Below are positions 40,837 to 49,177 of a stretch of DNA of 49,177 nucleotides, one piece after another (position 1 is the stretch's first letter; each line of letters starts with the position of its first letter). A program made the translations under genes and the position numbers. The notes beneath the pieces were generated by a model. It did not search any database. It had not been told where the DNA came from and saw only the letters and a list, made by a program, of their open reading frames with translations. The stretch is taken from the NCBI RefSeq assembly GCF_000239295.1, contig NZ_JH417680.1, positions 1-49,177 of the forward strand. The letters run 5' to 3'. This stretch comes from Flavonifractor plautii ATCC 29863. Its GTDB lineage: Bacteria > Bacillota > Clostridia > Oscillospirales > Oscillospiraceae.

Positions 40837-41907
40837 TCTGCCCGCTTTTGGCTGGCGTACCTCGCTGAGATCCTCCCGGGCCTTGAGGGAGGCCACCAAC
40901 TCCGCAGCCTCCTCAGCCGGGGTTCCCTTAGGCAGTGCATACTCCTCGGTCTTGGCAAACTCCTGCTCCAGGCTCTTCTTCTGGGCCTTGAGCCACTTCT
41001 CCGCCGCAGGCACTCCAGCCGGATACACCAGCGCCACCCGGCGGGCCCGCCGCTTCATCTGATTCACCCACAGCTTGGCCGGGTCATGGTTGCGGAAGCC
41101 CAGGTTGACCACCAGCAGCACGATGGCGACGGCCGCGGTGACAAATCCGAACAGTTGAGACACCCGGATGGAGGTGCCGAACAGGTACAGGCTGTCGGTG
41201 CGCAGGCCCTCGATAAAGCCCCGGCCCACGCCGTACCAGGCAAAATAGCTCAGGAACATCTGGCCGTCAAACTTCCGCCAGCGCCGTGCAATCTGCACCA
41301 GAAGGGCAAAGCCCAGTAGATTCCACAGAGACTCATAGAGGAAGGTGGGGTGCACCTCCATGTACTGCCGCACTCCGTCCACATAGGCATAGATGCCCAT
41401 GCGCCAGGGCAGCTCTGTGGGGCCGCCGTAGGCTTCAATATTGACAAAGTTGCCCCACCGGCCGATCATCTGGCCGATGAGCATACCGAACACCCCCAGG
41501 TCTGCAAAGGCCAGAAATCGGATCTGCCGCACCTTGCAGAACACCAGCAGGACGACAACCGCCATGATGACGCCGCCGTAGATGGCAAGGCCCCCGTCCC
41601 AGATGCGGACCATGGCTCCAAAGTCCAGGGAACCGTCCTCCCGGCGGTAGAGGTCCAGGTAAAAGAGGATGTAGTACAGCCGCGCCCCTACGATGGACAG
41701 GGGCACGGCAAAAAAGAGCATGTCGATGATGTCGTCCTGCTTGATGCCGAAGCGCTTGGCCGCATGGCAGCAGTACAGGACGGCCAGCAGGAATCCGGCG
41801 GCAATGATGATGCCATACCAGTACACCGGCCAGCTCCCGATGTGGAAGGCCACCCGGTTCAGGTGGAATTCCAGACCCAGGCCGGGAAAGGAGACGGTTC
41901 CCATCAT
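40834..41907 (-). CDS. lgt: Prolipoprotein diacylglyceryl transferase with a long C-terminal tail
   Basis: Transfers diacylglycerol to the lipobox cysteine of lipoproteins, in the membrane. 357 residues: about seven helices with the Lgt signature GQMIGRWGNFVNIEAYGG (about 150) and HPTFLYESLWNLLGF (about 210). The last ~85 residues (from FRNHDPAKLW) form a charged, probably cytoplasmic extension missing from standard Lgt (260-290 residues). Start at 41907 overlaps the upstream peptidase stop as ATGA; an ATG one codon later (41904) has the better Shine-Dalgarno spacing of 7. Confidence 0.95.
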   Translation of the reverse strand: MMGTVSFPGLGLEFHLNRVAFHIGSWPVYWYGIIIAAGFLLAVLYCCHAAKRFGIKQDDIIDMLFFAVPLSIVGARLYYILFYLDLYRREDGSLDFGAMVRIWDGGLAIYGGVIMAVVVLLVFCKVRQIRFLAFADLGVFGMLIGQMIGRWGNFVNIEAYGGPTELPWRMGIYAYVDGVRQYMEVHPTFLYESLWNLLGFALLVQIARRWRKFDGQMFLSYFAWYGVGRGFIEGLRTDSLYLFGTSIRVSQLFGFVTAAVAIVLLVVNLGFRNHDPAKLWVNQMKRRARRVALVYPAGVPAAEKWLKAQKKSLEQEFAKTEEYALPKGTPAEEAAELVASLKAREDLSEVRQPKAGR

Positions 41908-43181
41908 GCCTCCTCCCCCGGCCGGACCACGGCCAGACCGCACCGCTCCGGCGTTACCCAGCGGCGGATGCAGTCCTCCACATCGGCTTTGGAGATACCG
42001 TCGAACACCTCGGGGAAGGTCAGGTACTCCACACCGGCAAAGTGGGCCTGGGCCAGTTCGATGCACACGTTTTCAAAGGAGTTGAGGCCCCGCACCTTGG
42101 CGCCGTACACCCCCTTTTTCAGCCGGCGGAACAGGCCCTCGTCCACACCCTCCTGGGCGATGCGGGCCCCCTCGGCCAGCACGGCGTCCCGCACCGCACG
42201 GGGATCGCAGCTCTCGCCGCCCGCCGCCATCAGGGCACAGCCGGGATAGAGCTCAAAGCCGTAGCCAAAGTTCTTGTTGATGAGGCCCTCGCTGTAGAGC
42301 CTGGCATACAGGGGGCTGGAATTGCCCAGCAGCGCCTCGCAGGCCAGCTCGCCCATGAGCTGGCGGCGCAGGTGCTCCTCCCCGGCGGGGGCGGGCTCGG
42401 CCTTGAAGCCAAGCTGGAAGATGGGGGTGGACACCTCCATGCGCAGCTCCTTTTCCGGCTTGGCCGCCGCGCCGTCCTCCTCCCCGCCGTAATCCCGCTC
42501 AATGTGCCCGCCCGGCTCCTTCGGCAGGATTTCCCGGGCAATGCGCACCACCTCTTCCGGCTCCACGTCCCCCGCCACAGTGAGCACCATGTTGGAGGGG
42601 GTGTAGAACGCCTTGTGGCAGGCGTAGAGGGTGTCGGCGGTGATGTGGGAGATGGACTCCTGGGTGCCGGCGATGGGCACCCGGATGGGGTGGTGATCAA
42701 ACAGGCACTCCATCAGGCCGTAAAACACCTGGTTGTCCGGATCGTCCTCCACCATGCGGATCTCCTGGCCGATGATCCCCTGCTCCTTGTCCACGCTCTC
42801 CTGGGTAAACCAGGGAATGGACACGAAGGAGAGGAGAATTTTCAGGTTGTCGCAGAATTTCTCCGTGCTTTCAAAATAGTAGCCGGTGAGGGCCGAGCTG
42901 GTGAAAGCGTTGGGGGAAGCCCCGTTGGCCGCCAGATCCTGGAGGGCGTTGCCGTCCTCGGTATCGAACATCTTGTGCTCCAGGAAGTGGGCCACCCCCG
43001 CCGGAGTGTCCCGCCACTGGCCATCCAGCCGGAACTTCATATCCATGCCGCCGTAGTTGGTGGCAAAAAAGGCGTAGCTCTTCTGAAACTCGGGCCGCCG
43101 GTCCACATAGATGTGCAGGCCGTTGGGCAGCTCCGCGTGATAGATTTTCTCCCCGATGCGGGGGTATTCTTTGCTTACCAT
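41904..43181 (-). CDS. M16 metallopeptidase with intact HxxEH (YmfH-like)
   Basis: 425 residues of the M16 (pitrilysin) family. The inverted zinc motif HFLEHKMF is at about residue 66, with the downstream Glu region in EQGIIGQEIRM (about 142). Its neighbour is the non-catalytic partner, matching the Bacillus YmfF/YmfH pair. Peptide substrates are unknown. It lies 4 nt downstream of the partner gene and overlaps lgt. Confidence 0.92.
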   Translation of the reverse strand: MVSKEYPRIGEKIYHAELPNGLHIYVDRRPEFQKSYAFFATNYGGMDMKFRLDGQWRDTPAGVAHFLEHKMFDTEDGNALQDLAANGASPNAFTSSALTGYYFESTEKFCDNLKILLSFVSIPWFTQESVDKEQGIIGQEIRMVEDDPDNQVFYGLMECLFDHHPIRVPIAGTQESISHITADTLYACHKAFYTPSNMVLTVAGDVEPEEVVRIAREILPKEPGGHIERDYGGEEDGAAAKPEKELRMEVSTPIFQLGFKAEPAPAGEEHLRRQLMGELACEALLGNSSPLYARLYSEGLINKNFGYGFELYPGCALMAAGGESCDPRAVRDAVLAEGARIAQEGVDEGLFRRLKKGVYGAKVRGLNSFENVCIELAQAHFAGVEYLTFPEVFDGISKADVEDCIRRWVTPERCGLAVVRPGEEA

Positions 43182-43185
43182 GGGC

Positions 43186-44460
43186 TCACTCCTTGCCTTT
43201 CAGGAAATAGACCGTGTCCAGCGTCAGCTTCTGGGCCGCCGCCTGTACCTGCGCCCGGGTGGTGCGCTCCACCCGCTGGGCCAGCTCGTCGGGCGCCTCG
43301 GTGAGGCCGGCGGCCGCCTGACCCAGCCAGTAATCCTCCAGACGGCTCTGGGCGTCCAGGGTGGTCATCAGGGTGCTCACCACCGAGCGGCGGGCCCACT
43401 CCAGCTCGTCGTCTGTAAAGCCGCCGTCCTTGCAGGCCTGAAGCTGGGCAAGGATCTCGTCCTGCGCCTGGCCCACCTTGGAGAACTCCACGCCGGAGGA
43501 GACCAGCATCACGTCCTTGTACTTCATCAGGCCGGAGCTGGCATAGTAGCACAGGGAGAGCCTCTCCCGCACGTTGAGAAAGAGCTTGGAGGTGGTGGTT
43601 CCGCCGTAGACCGCATTGAGCAGCATCAGGGCCGGGTAATCCTCGTCCCAGGCGTCAATGCAGGTGCGGAACCCCATGGCCAGCTTGCCCTGGGTCACGT
43701 CCAGCGCCTCCTCCACCCGGCGGGGCTGGGCGGGAGCGTTCCCCTTTTCGGGGCGCGCGAGGGGCGCGCGCTCCCCTGCGGGCAGGCCGTCCACGATGGC
43801 CTGAACCGCCGCCCGCACCCGCTCCAGGGGGGCGGAACCGCAATAGTAGAACTCTATCGGGGCAGTGCGAAGCACCTGCTGGTAGCAGTCCCACAGCTTT
43901 TGGGGTGTGATGGCCGCCGCGGACGCCTCATCCCCCAACTTGTCCACCCCGAAGGGCTCTCCGGCGCACATCTCCGCCACCACACGCACCTGGGCATACT
44001 GGCGCTTGTCGTTGACCTGGGCGCGGATACGGGTGACCAGGTTCTCCCGCTCTTGGCGGGTATAGTCGGGGCAGAATACCTCGTCCCGGGTGTACGGGCG
44101 GAGCACCAGCTCCCCCAGCAGGGCGGCCGACGGCTCCAGCACGGCGGAACCGTCCAGAGTATAGGCGTCGTCCAAGAAGCTGCCCACAAAGCCCACGCAC
44201 TGGGTCTCCCCCTTTTTGCGCACCGTAGGCTCCAGGGAACCGCCGTACAGCTCGTCCAGAACGGCGGAGAGGGATTCCATATCCGGGTGCTCCGCGGTGC
44301 CCCGGCGGAGCACCATGGGCAGCAGCGCGTGGAGCGCGGCCTGTTCACGGGCCAGGGGCAGCAGGAACTGCATCCCCAGCACGCTGGATTTGAATTTCTG
44401 CGTCTGCACCGCCGTCAGATGGACGCCGGGCAGAAGCTGTGTCCGGGTGACCTCAATCAC
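43186..44460 (-). CDS. M16-family peptidase partner without the zinc motif (YmfF-like)
   Basis: 424 residues with the two-domain M16 fold. Where active members carry HxxEH it reads ALLPMVLRRG, so it is predicted inactive by itself. Likely a heterodimer with the following HxxEH subunit, as for mitochondrial MPP-like and YmfF/YmfH pairs. GTG start at 44460 with AAGGA about 12 nt upstream. First gene of the M16-M16-lgt operon. Confidence 0.88.
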   Translation of the reverse strand: MIEVTRTQLLPGVHLTAVQTQKFKSSVLGMQFLLPLAREQAALHALLPMVLRRGTAEHPDMESLSAVLDELYGGSLEPTVRKKGETQCVGFVGSFLDDAYTLDGSAVLEPSAALLGELVLRPYTRDEVFCPDYTRQERENLVTRIRAQVNDKRQYAQVRVVAEMCAGEPFGVDKLGDEASAAAITPQKLWDCYQQVLRTAPIEFYYCGSAPLERVRAAVQAIVDGLPAGERAPLARPEKGNAPAQPRRVEEALDVTQGKLAMGFRTCIDAWDEDYPALMLLNAVYGGTTTSKLFLNVRERLSLCYYASSGLMKYKDVMLVSSGVEFSKVGQAQDEILAQLQACKDGGFTDDELEWARRSVVSTLMTTLDAQSRLEDYWLGQAAAGLTEAPDELAQRVERTTRAQVQAAAQKLTLDTVYFLKGKE

Positions 44461-44511
44461 AGCTTTACCATTCCTTTCCTTATGGGAACTGCCAAAGTAT
44501 CAACATCGGAT

Positions 44512-44540
44512 ATTATACAACGTTTTGACGGTTTTGACAC
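44512..44540 (-). promoter_or_regulatory. Promoter of the M16-lgt operon
   Basis: On the minus strand GTGTCA (44535-44540), 17-nt spacer, perfect TATAAT (44512-44517), 52 nt before the GTG start. Confidence 0.7.
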
Positions 44541-44574
44541 TAGGAAAACGAAAAAAGATTGGTGCCGCGGCAGC

Positions 44575-44603
44575 TTGCTCCCGCCCCCAACCTCCGGTAA
44601 AAT
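44575..44603 (+). promoter_or_regulatory. Promoter of the formate/nitrite-type channel gene
   Basis: TTGCTC (44575-44580), 17-nt spacer and TAAAAT (44598-44603), 34 nt before the ATG. Confidence 0.55.
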
Positions 44604-44636
44604 GAAATTACCTATATTTTATAAGGAGGCCACACC

Positions 44637-45416
44637 ATGACACGAACCGTTGTGGAACAGATCACGCAGGCCGGAGTGCAGAAGCTCCGCTTCTCCGGCA
44701 CCGCGCCGGGCCGCTACCTGACCCGGGCCGCCCTGGCGGGGGCATTTATCTTTGTGGGCGCCCTGCTCTCCAGCCTCTGCGCCGCCTGGTTCTACGACAC
44801 CAATCTCCCTCTGGCCAAGCTGCTGGGGGCCCTGGCCTTCTCTGCCGCTCTCACCCTCATTGTCCTGCTGGGTGGTGAGCTGTTCACCGGCTGTATCCTG
44901 GTCATGAGCGTATCCCTCTACGACGGCCGGGTCCGCCTGGCCGGAACCCTCCGTGTCTGGGCGCTGGCCTACCTGGGCAATCTCCTGGGCATTCTGGTGC
45001 TCTGCCTGCTGCTGGCCGGCTCCGGCTCCAGCGGGGAGCTGTTGGGGGCCTATCTGGCCCTGATCGTCCCGGGCAAGCTGTCCGCCCCCTGGTATCTGCT
45101 CCTCCTCCGGGGCGTGCTGTGCAATTTTCTGGTGTGCATCGGCGTGTTCGCCGGCTTCCGCCTCCAGAGCGAGACCGCCAAGGCCCTGGTGATCACCCTG
45201 GCCATCACCACCTTCGTCCTCACCGGACTGGAGCACTCCATCGCCAACATGGCCTATTTCGCACTCCATGCCCTGCTGAACGGCGGCGCGGACTGGGCCT
45301 CCATGGGCTGGAACCTGCTGTGGGTCACCTTGGGCAACCTGCTGGGCGGCGCGGTTTTGCTGGGCCTCCCCCTCTGGTACGCCGCAGAGCCGGAAAAGAC
45401 GCAATCTTTCTCTTGA
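44637..45416 (+). CDS. Formate/nitrite transporter (FNT) family channel
   Basis: 259 residues with six membrane helices. FNT motifs are LGGELFTGC (about 80; canonical GAELFTGN, so N is replaced by C and A by G), NFLVCIGVFAGF (about 160) and the central histidine in LEHSIANM (about 200). It should pass small anions such as formate, nitrite, hydrosulfide or lactate, with proton coupling; the substrate is unassigned. GGAGG lies 8 nt before the ATG. A single-gene unit; its stop overlaps the next promoter. Confidence 0.9.
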   Translation: MTRTVVEQITQAGVQKLRFSGTAPGRYLTRAALAGAFIFVGALLSSLCAAWFYDTNLPLAKLLGALAFSAALTLIVLLGGELFTGCILVMSVSLYDGRVRLAGTLRVWALAYLGNLLGILVLCLLLAGSGSSGELLGAYLALIVPGKLSAPWYLLLLRGVLCNFLVCIGVFAGFRLQSETAKALVITLAITTFVLTGLEHSIANMAYFALHALLNGGADWASMGWNLLWVTLGNLLGGAVLLGLPLWYAAEPEKTQSFS

Positions 45417-45441
45417 CAATCCGGCCAATTTATAGTATCAT
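45413..45441 (+). promoter_or_regulatory. Promoter of the ylxM-ffh operon
   Basis: Perfect TTGACA (45413-45418, overlapping the preceding stop codon), 17-nt spacer and TATCAT (45436-45441). Downstream, GTAAAGCT/AGCTTTAC (45452-45471) can form a leader hairpin. Confidence 0.75.
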
Positions 45442-45512
45442 CACTTCTGTTGTAAAGCTCCGCAGCTTTACCACCTTTACAGAAAACCGGCACACGGGAG
45501 GAGGCGGCAGCG

Positions 45513-45881
45513 ATGAAAAACCAGGCATACCGCATGGCCCTGCTCTATGATTTCTACGGCGACATGCTCACCGACCGCCAGAAGGAGTTCTACGACCTCT
45601 ACTACAATGAGGATCTCTCCCTGGCCGAGATCGCGGAGAACTACGGCATCACCCGCCAGGGCGTCCGGGATGTGATCGTCCGCGCCGAGGCCATCCTCAC
45701 CGAGCTGGAGGACAAGACGGGCATCATCCGCCGCTTCCACAGAATGCAGGAGCAGTTCGGCCAGATGGAGACGGCGGTGGACGCCATCGCCCAACGCAAC
45801 GAGGCCCATTGGCAGGACGACGAGCTGGAGTCCCTGTGCGGACAGCTCAAGGGCGTTCTGGCCCAGTTGAAACAGGAGTAA
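45513..45881 (+). CDS. ylxM: YlxM/p13-type SRP-associated HTH protein
   Basis: 122 residues. The first ~70 resemble a sigma-region-4 HTH (LTDRQKEFYDLYYNEDLSLAEIAENYGITRQGVRD). In Firmicutes, YlxM stimulates the Ffh-FtsY SRP GTPases and always sits upstream of ffh; here it is 3 nt away. The C-terminal half is a coiled coil. Confidence 0.95.
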   Translation: MKNQAYRMALLYDFYGDMLTDRQKEFYDLYYNEDLSLAEIAENYGITRQGVRDVIVRAEAILTELEDKTGIIRRFHRMQEQFGQMETAVDAIAQRNEAHWQDDELESLCGQLKGVLAQLKQE

Positions 45882-45884
45882 CCC

Positions 45885-47243
45885 ATGGCATTTGAAGGAC
45901 TGACCGAAAAGCTCTCCGCCGCCTTCAAGAAGCTGCGCGGCAAGGGCCGCCTCTCCGAGGCCGACGTGAAGGAGGCCATGAAGGAGATCCGCATGGCCCT
46001 GCTGGAGGCCGACGTGAACTTCAAGGTGGTCAAGCAGTTTGTGGCCACCGTCACCGAGCGGGCCATCGGCTCCGACGTGCTGGAGAGCCTGACCCCCGCC
46101 CAGATGATTGTCAAAATCGTCAATGAGGAGCTGACCGCCCTGATGGGCGGCGAGAACACCAAGCTGACGATTTCCCCCAAGCCCCCCACGGTGGTGATGC
46201 TGGTCGGCCTCAACGGCGCCGGCAAGACCACCAACGGCGCCAAGCTGGCGGGCTTTATGAAGAAGCAGGGCAAGCGGCCCCTCCTGGTGGCCTGCGACAC
46301 CTTCCGCCCCGCCGCCATCACCCAGTTAGAGGTGGTGGGCCAGCAGGTGGACGTTCCGGTGTTCCAGATGGGCCAGATTGACCCGGTGGACATTGCCAGG
46401 GCGGGCATCGAGCACGCCAAGAAGCACGGCAACGATATTGTGTTCATCGACACCGCCGGCCGACTCCACGTGGACGAGGAGCTGATGGAGCAGCTCAAGG
46501 TGATGAAGGCCGCCATTGACCCCACCGAAATCCTGCTGATTGTGGACGCCATGATCGGCCAGGATGCGGTGAATGCCGCAAAGACCTTCGACGAGGCGCT
46601 GGACATTACCGGCGTCATGCTCACCAAGCTGGACGGCGATGCCCGGGGCGGTGCGGCTCTCTCTATCAAGGCGGTCACCGGCAAGCCCATCAAATTTGTG
46701 GGTGTGGGCGAGAAGCTGGACCAGGTGGAGCTCTTCTACCCCGACCGCATGGCCTCCCGTATTCTGGGCATGGGCGACGTGCTCTCCCTCATCGAGAAGG
46801 CTCAGCAGACCTTTGACGCCAAGAAGGCCGCCGAGCTGGAGCAGAAGCTCCGCAAGAACAAGTTTACCCTGGCTGATTTTTACGATCAGCTGGTTCAGAT
46901 CAAGGGCATGGGTTCCCTGTCCGACATCGCCGGGATGCTCCCCGGCATGAACGCCAAGGCACTGGAAGGGGCCAGCGTGGACGAGAACGCCCTGGCCCGC
47001 ACCGAGGCCATTATCCTGTCCATGACCCCGGCGGAGCGGGAGAACCCCTCCCTGCTGAACAACAGCCGGAAAAAGCGCATCGCCGCCGGCTCCGGCACTC
47101 AGGTCGTGGACATCAACCGCCTGCTCAAGCAGTTCGATATGATGCAGCAGATGACCAAGCAGTTCTCCGGCAAGCAGATGAAGCGCATGGGCAAACTTGG
47201 AAAAATGGGAAAGCTCGGCAAGCTGCCGGGACTCCCCTTCTGA
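45885..47243 (+). CDS. ffh: Signal recognition particle GTPase Ffh
   Basis: 452 residues. N domain (1-90), G domain with [15 protein letters not shown] (about 107), [24 protein letters not shown] and [10 protein letters not shown], then the methionine-rich M domain (about 300-452; [24 protein letters not shown]). It binds signal peptides and 4.5S RNA and targets ribosomes to the membrane. First two genes of the ylxM-ffh-rpsP-khpA group. Confidence 0.98.
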   Translation: MAFEGLTEKLSAAFKKLRGKGRLSEADVKEAMKEIRMALLEADVNFKVVKQFVATVTERAIGSDVLESLTPAQMIVKIVNEELTALMGGENTKLTISPKPPTVVMLVGLNGAGKTTNGAKLAGFMKKQGKRPLLVACDTFRPAAITQLEVVGQQVDVPVFQMGQIDPVDIARAGIEHAKKHGNDIVFIDTAGRLHVDEELMEQLKVMKAAIDPTEILLIVDAMIGQDAVNAAKTFDEALDITGVMLTKLDGDARGGAALSIKAVTGKPIKFVGVGEKLDQVELFYPDRMASRILGMGDVLSLIEKAQQTFDAKKAAELEQKLRKNKFTLADFYDQLVQIKGMGSLSDIAGMLPGMNAKALEGASVDENALARTEAIILSMTPAERENPSLLNNSRKKRIAAGSGTQVVDINRLLKQFDMMQQMTKQFSGKQMKRMGKLGKMGKLGKLPGLPF

Positions 47244-47252
47244 CCGGTTGGT

Positions 47253-47272
47253 AAGCGCGCTGCGGCGCGTTT
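47253..47272 (+). promoter_or_regulatory. Small hairpin between ffh and rpsP
   Basis: AAGCGCGC/GCGCGTTT with loop TGCG, followed by only three T. Likely a weak attenuator or mRNA processing site, letting the ribosomal gene be expressed differently from ffh. Confidence 0.4.
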
Positions 47273-47310
47273 CCATAGATGTGCAACAATTACATGGAGG
47301 TGAAGATACA

Positions 47311-47550
47311 ATGGTTAAGATCAGACTGCGCCGGATGGGCGCCAAGAAGGCTCCCTTCTACCGCATCGTGGTGGCGGACTCCCGCTATCCCCGCGACGGC
47401 CGTTTCATCGAGGAGATCGGCACTTACAATCCTCTGACCCAGCCCGCCGAGATCAAGGTGGACGCGGAGCGCGCCCAGGCTTGGATCAAGACTGGCGCCC
47501 AGCCCACTGAGACCGTGAAGGCTCTGCTGAAAAAAGCTGGCGCCATCTAA
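47311..47550 (+). CDS. rpsP: 30S ribosomal protein S16
   Basis: 79 residues: [25 protein letters not shown] is the unmistakable S16 start. GGAGGTGA lies 7 nt before the ATG; the longer open frame upstream is not coding. Followed by khpA with a TAATG overlap. Confidence 0.98.
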   Translation: MVKIRLRRMGAKKAPFYRIVVADSRYPRDGRFIEEIGTYNPLTQPAEIKVDAERAQAWIKTGAQPTETVKALLKKAGAI

Positions 47551-47567
47551 TGGAGGTCACGGCTGGC

Positions 47568-47798
47568 ATGAAGGAATTGCTGACCTATATCGCCCGGAAC
47601 CTGGTGGATCACCCCGACGCGGTGTCGGTCACCGAGCACAAGGGCGAGAGTGAGACCGTTCTGGAGCTTCGGGTGGCCCCCGAGGACATGGGCAAGGTGA
47701 TCGGCCGCCAGGGCCGCATCGCCAAGGAGATCCGCACGCTGATGCGCTCCGTGGCCCAGCGCCAGGGCACCAAGGTTTCCGTCGAAATCGTCGACTAA
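47568..47798 (+). CDS. khpA: KH-domain RNA-binding protein KhpA
   Basis: 76 residues, single KH domain with the GxxG loop in VIGRQGRIAKEIRTL. KhpA partners with KhpB/Jag in RNA binding and affects cell division and elongation in streptococci. The start at 47568 (MKELLTYIARNLVDHPD) is chosen: it matches the family start and has GGAGG 11 nt upstream; the ATG at 47550 has no Shine-Dalgarno. Confidence 0.93.
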   Translation: MKELLTYIARNLVDHPDAVSVTEHKGESETVLELRVAPEDMGKVIGRQGRIAKEIRTLMRSVAQRQGTKVSVEIVD

Positions 47799-47832
47799 AA
47801 AGCGGCGGGGTAGCGAGCCCCGCCGCTTTTTC
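47799..47832 (+). terminator. Terminator after khpA
   Basis: AAAGCGGCGGGG pairs with CCCCGCCGCTTT around a 7-nt loop, followed by TTTTT. It splits the ffh-rpsP-khpA unit from rimM-trmD, for which no separate promoter is evident; read-through is possible. Confidence 0.85.
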
Positions 47833-47835
47833 AAT

Positions 47836-47866
47836 GTAGGGCGCGGCCTCCTGGACGCGCCGCCTG
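47836..47866. repeat. Copy of a GTAGGG...TGGACG interspersed hairpin element
   Basis: TGTAGGG, then GGCGCG paired with CGCGCC, including TGGACG. A related sequence (TGTAGGGGCGTCCCTATGGACG by description: GTAGGG, CCCTA, TGGACG) lies on the minus strand at about 20115-20138, before tyrS. Similar short elements are common between genes in Oscillospiraceae genomes (from memory, not searched). Confidence 0.4.
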
Positions 47867-47881
47867 CGGGAGGTATTTCAA

Positions 47882-48382
47882 ATGAAAAATCAGTTTCTGG
47901 AGGCCGGACAGATTGTCAACACCCACGGCATTCAGGGGGAGGTCAAAATCGTCCCCTGGTGCGACAGCCCCGAGTTTCTGCTCCAGTTCGATACCCTCTA
48001 TCTGGACGGAGCGCCCGTAAAGGTGCGCGCCGCTCGGGTACACAAGGGCAATGTCCTCGCCGCGCTGGAGGGCGTCGCCGACGTGAACGCCGCCATGGCC
48101 CTCAAGGGCAAGACCGTCTCCATCGACCGTTCCGGCGTGGTGCTGCCTGAGGGGCGGCACTTCATCGCCGATCTGCTCGGCCTGGAGGTTCTGGACGCCG
48201 GCAGCGGAGAGAAGCTGGGGGTTGTGGCCGACGTGCTCACCCCGCCCGCCCACGAGGTCTATGTGGTGAAGGGCGAGCATGAATACATGATCCCCGCCGT
48301 GGACGAGTTCCTGGCGGAGACCAATGTGGAGGGCGGCTATATCAAGGTTCGTCTGATCGAGGGGATGCGCACCGATGTATAG
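47882..48382 (+). CDS. rimM: 16S rRNA processing protein RimM
   Basis: 166 residues: N-terminal RimM fold (FLEAGQIVNTHGIQGEVKIVPW) and a C-terminal PRC barrel (HEVYVVKGEHEYMIPAVDEFL). It aids 30S head maturation with S19. GGGAGG lies 7 nt before the ATG; overlaps trmD by 8 nt. Confidence 0.96.
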   Translation: MKNQFLEAGQIVNTHGIQGEVKIVPWCDSPEFLLQFDTLYLDGAPVKVRAARVHKGNVLAALEGVADVNAAMALKGKTVSIDRSGVVLPEGRHFIADLLGLEVLDAGSGEKLGVVADVLTPPAHEVYVVKGEHEYMIPAVDEFLAETNVEGGYIKVRLIEGMRTDV

Positions 48383-49124
48383 GATCGATATTATGACCCT
48401 CTTTGATCTGACCGTGGGCGATATGATGAACGAGTCCATCCTGGGCCGCGCCCAGGAGCGGGACATCATTCGCATCGAGGCTCACCAGATCCGGGACTAC
48501 ACCCTCAACAAGCAGAAGCAGGTGGACGACTATCCCTACGGCGGCGGCCACGGCGCGGTCATGCAGGCCGACCCCCTATACCAGTGCTGGAAGCACATTG
48601 TAGACACCTTCGGCCCGGGACATACCATCTACATGTCCCCCGCCGGCAAAACCTTCGTGGAGGCCGACGCCCGCCGCCTGCGGGACGATTACGACCACCT
48701 GATTTTGGTGTGCGGCCACTATGAGGGCATCGACGAGCGGTTCATTGAGGAGTGTGTAGACGAGGAGATCTCCATCGGCGACTTTGTGCTCACCGGCGGC
48801 GAGCTGGCCGCCATGGTGGTGGCCGACGCGGTGGCACGGCTGGTACCCGGGGTGCTCTCCGACCCGGAGTGCTTCGAGGAGGAGAGCCACTGGAACGGCC
48901 TGCTGGAGTACCCCCAGTACTCCCGCCCCGAGGAGTGGCACGGCCGGAAGGTTCCCCCCATCCTCCGCTCCGGCGACCACAAAAACATCGCCCGGTGGCG
49001 GCGCAAGCAGTCCATCCTCCGCACCCGTCAGCGCCGCCCGGATCTCTATGCCAAGCTGGATCTGACCTCCAAAGAGGATCAGAAGCTGCTACGGGAGCTG
49101 GAAGAGGAAGCCGCTGAATCGTAA
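48375..49124 (+). CDS. trmD: tRNA (guanine-37-N1)-methyltransferase
   Basis: 249 residues. SPOUT-fold methyltransferase with the trefoil-knot SAM region (DDYPYGGGHGAVMQADPLY; LVCGHYEGIDERF; SIGDFVLTGGELAAMV) and a C-terminal domain with LLEYPQYSRPEEWHG. Methylates G37 of tRNAs and prevents frameshifting. The N-terminus reads MTLFDLTVGDMMNESILG where the family usually has LTLFPEMF, a minor variation. Complete; 53 bases follow with no gene. Confidence 0.96.
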   Translation: MYRIDIMTLFDLTVGDMMNESILGRAQERDIIRIEAHQIRDYTLNKQKQVDDYPYGGGHGAVMQADPLYQCWKHIVDTFGPGHTIYMSPAGKTFVEADARRLRDDYDHLILVCGHYEGIDERFIEECVDEEISIGDFVLTGGELAAMVVADAVARLVPGVLSDPECFEEESHWNGLLEYPQYSRPEEWHGRKVPPILRSGDHKNIARWRRKQSILRTRQRRPDLYAKLDLTSKEDQKLLRELEEEAAES

Positions 49125-49177
49125 CGCAATCATTTGTTTACAGGTTTTGTAGGTTTGTCAAACATATTGGACGGTGA

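Noticed and set aside
43186-44460. Inactive M16 gene as a decayed paralog
   Set aside because: Full length with conserved fold; non-catalytic partners next to HxxEH subunits are normal for this pair.
1-49177. CRISPR array, tRNA or rRNA genes
   Set aside because: No regularly spaced repeats and no tRNA- or rRNA-like sequence were seen on either strand while reading.

Overview
The window looks like chromosomal core DNA of a GC-rich, endospore-forming clostridium, most likely in the Oscillospiraceae near Flavonifractor, Lawsonibacter or Intestinimonas (inference from gene content and order). The evidence is a complete spoIIIA operon, spoIIM beside xerD, a spoIID-type gene, a SCIFF peptide with its radical SAM maturase, a tyrosine T-box, and the Firmicutes gene order nusB - xseAB - ispA - dxs - tlyA - nadK - argR - recN. 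About 50 genes are packed tightly, with many 4-bp ATGA overlaps. I saw no insertion sequence, prophage, CRISPR array, tRNA or rRNA.

Layout. 28-8.7 kb (minus): xerD-spoIIM; then the SCIFF region yajC - TIGR04086 membrane protein - scfA - scfB; then tgt; then a thiol-redox operon trxA - trxB - Rrf2 regulator - ccdA/tlpA fusion. 8.9-11.7 kb (plus): a two-gene betaine/choline-type ABC importer, divergent from the redox operon across a strong dyad. 11.75-14.46 kb (minus): spoIID-like gene overlapping queA. 14.5-17.5 kb (plus): an unclassified structured leader with a terminator, then asd - dapA - dapB (diaminopimelate/lysine). 17.6-20.5 kb (minus): a PerM/AI-2E permease, and tyrS behind a T-box. 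20.5-30.5 kb (minus): recN, argR, nadK, tlyA, dxs, PAP2-like, ispA, xseB, xseA, TsaD paralog, nusB. 30.7-31.1 kb: asp23. 31.2-36.0 kb (minus): spoIIIAH to spoIIIAA, with a sigma-E-like promoter upstream. 36.3-40.2 kb (plus): a siderophore ABC importer in YclNOPQ order, then an ICMT-like methyltransferase. 40.8-44.5 kb (minus): lgt and an M16 peptidase pair. 44.6-49.1 kb (plus): a formate/nitrite-type channel, then ylxM - ffh - rpsP - khpA - rimM - trmD.

The main unusual points concern expression control. Three genes (queA, dxs and the first siderophore permease) have no ATG, GTG or TTG at the position where both homology and a well-spaced Shine-Dalgarno demand a start; they have ATA, ATT (or CTG) and ATC instead. 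The SCIFF operon is stepped: scfA has its own near-consensus promoter, a terminator separates peptide from maturase, and the upstream membrane-protein gene has its Shine-Dalgarno buried in the 3' arm of a terminator hairpin. The asd leader lies between two divergent promoters, folds into several hairpins and ends in an intrinsic terminator, like a riboswitch, but I could not assign it to a class. Several dyads sit on promoters and are candidate operators, notably one over the -10 of the redox operon.
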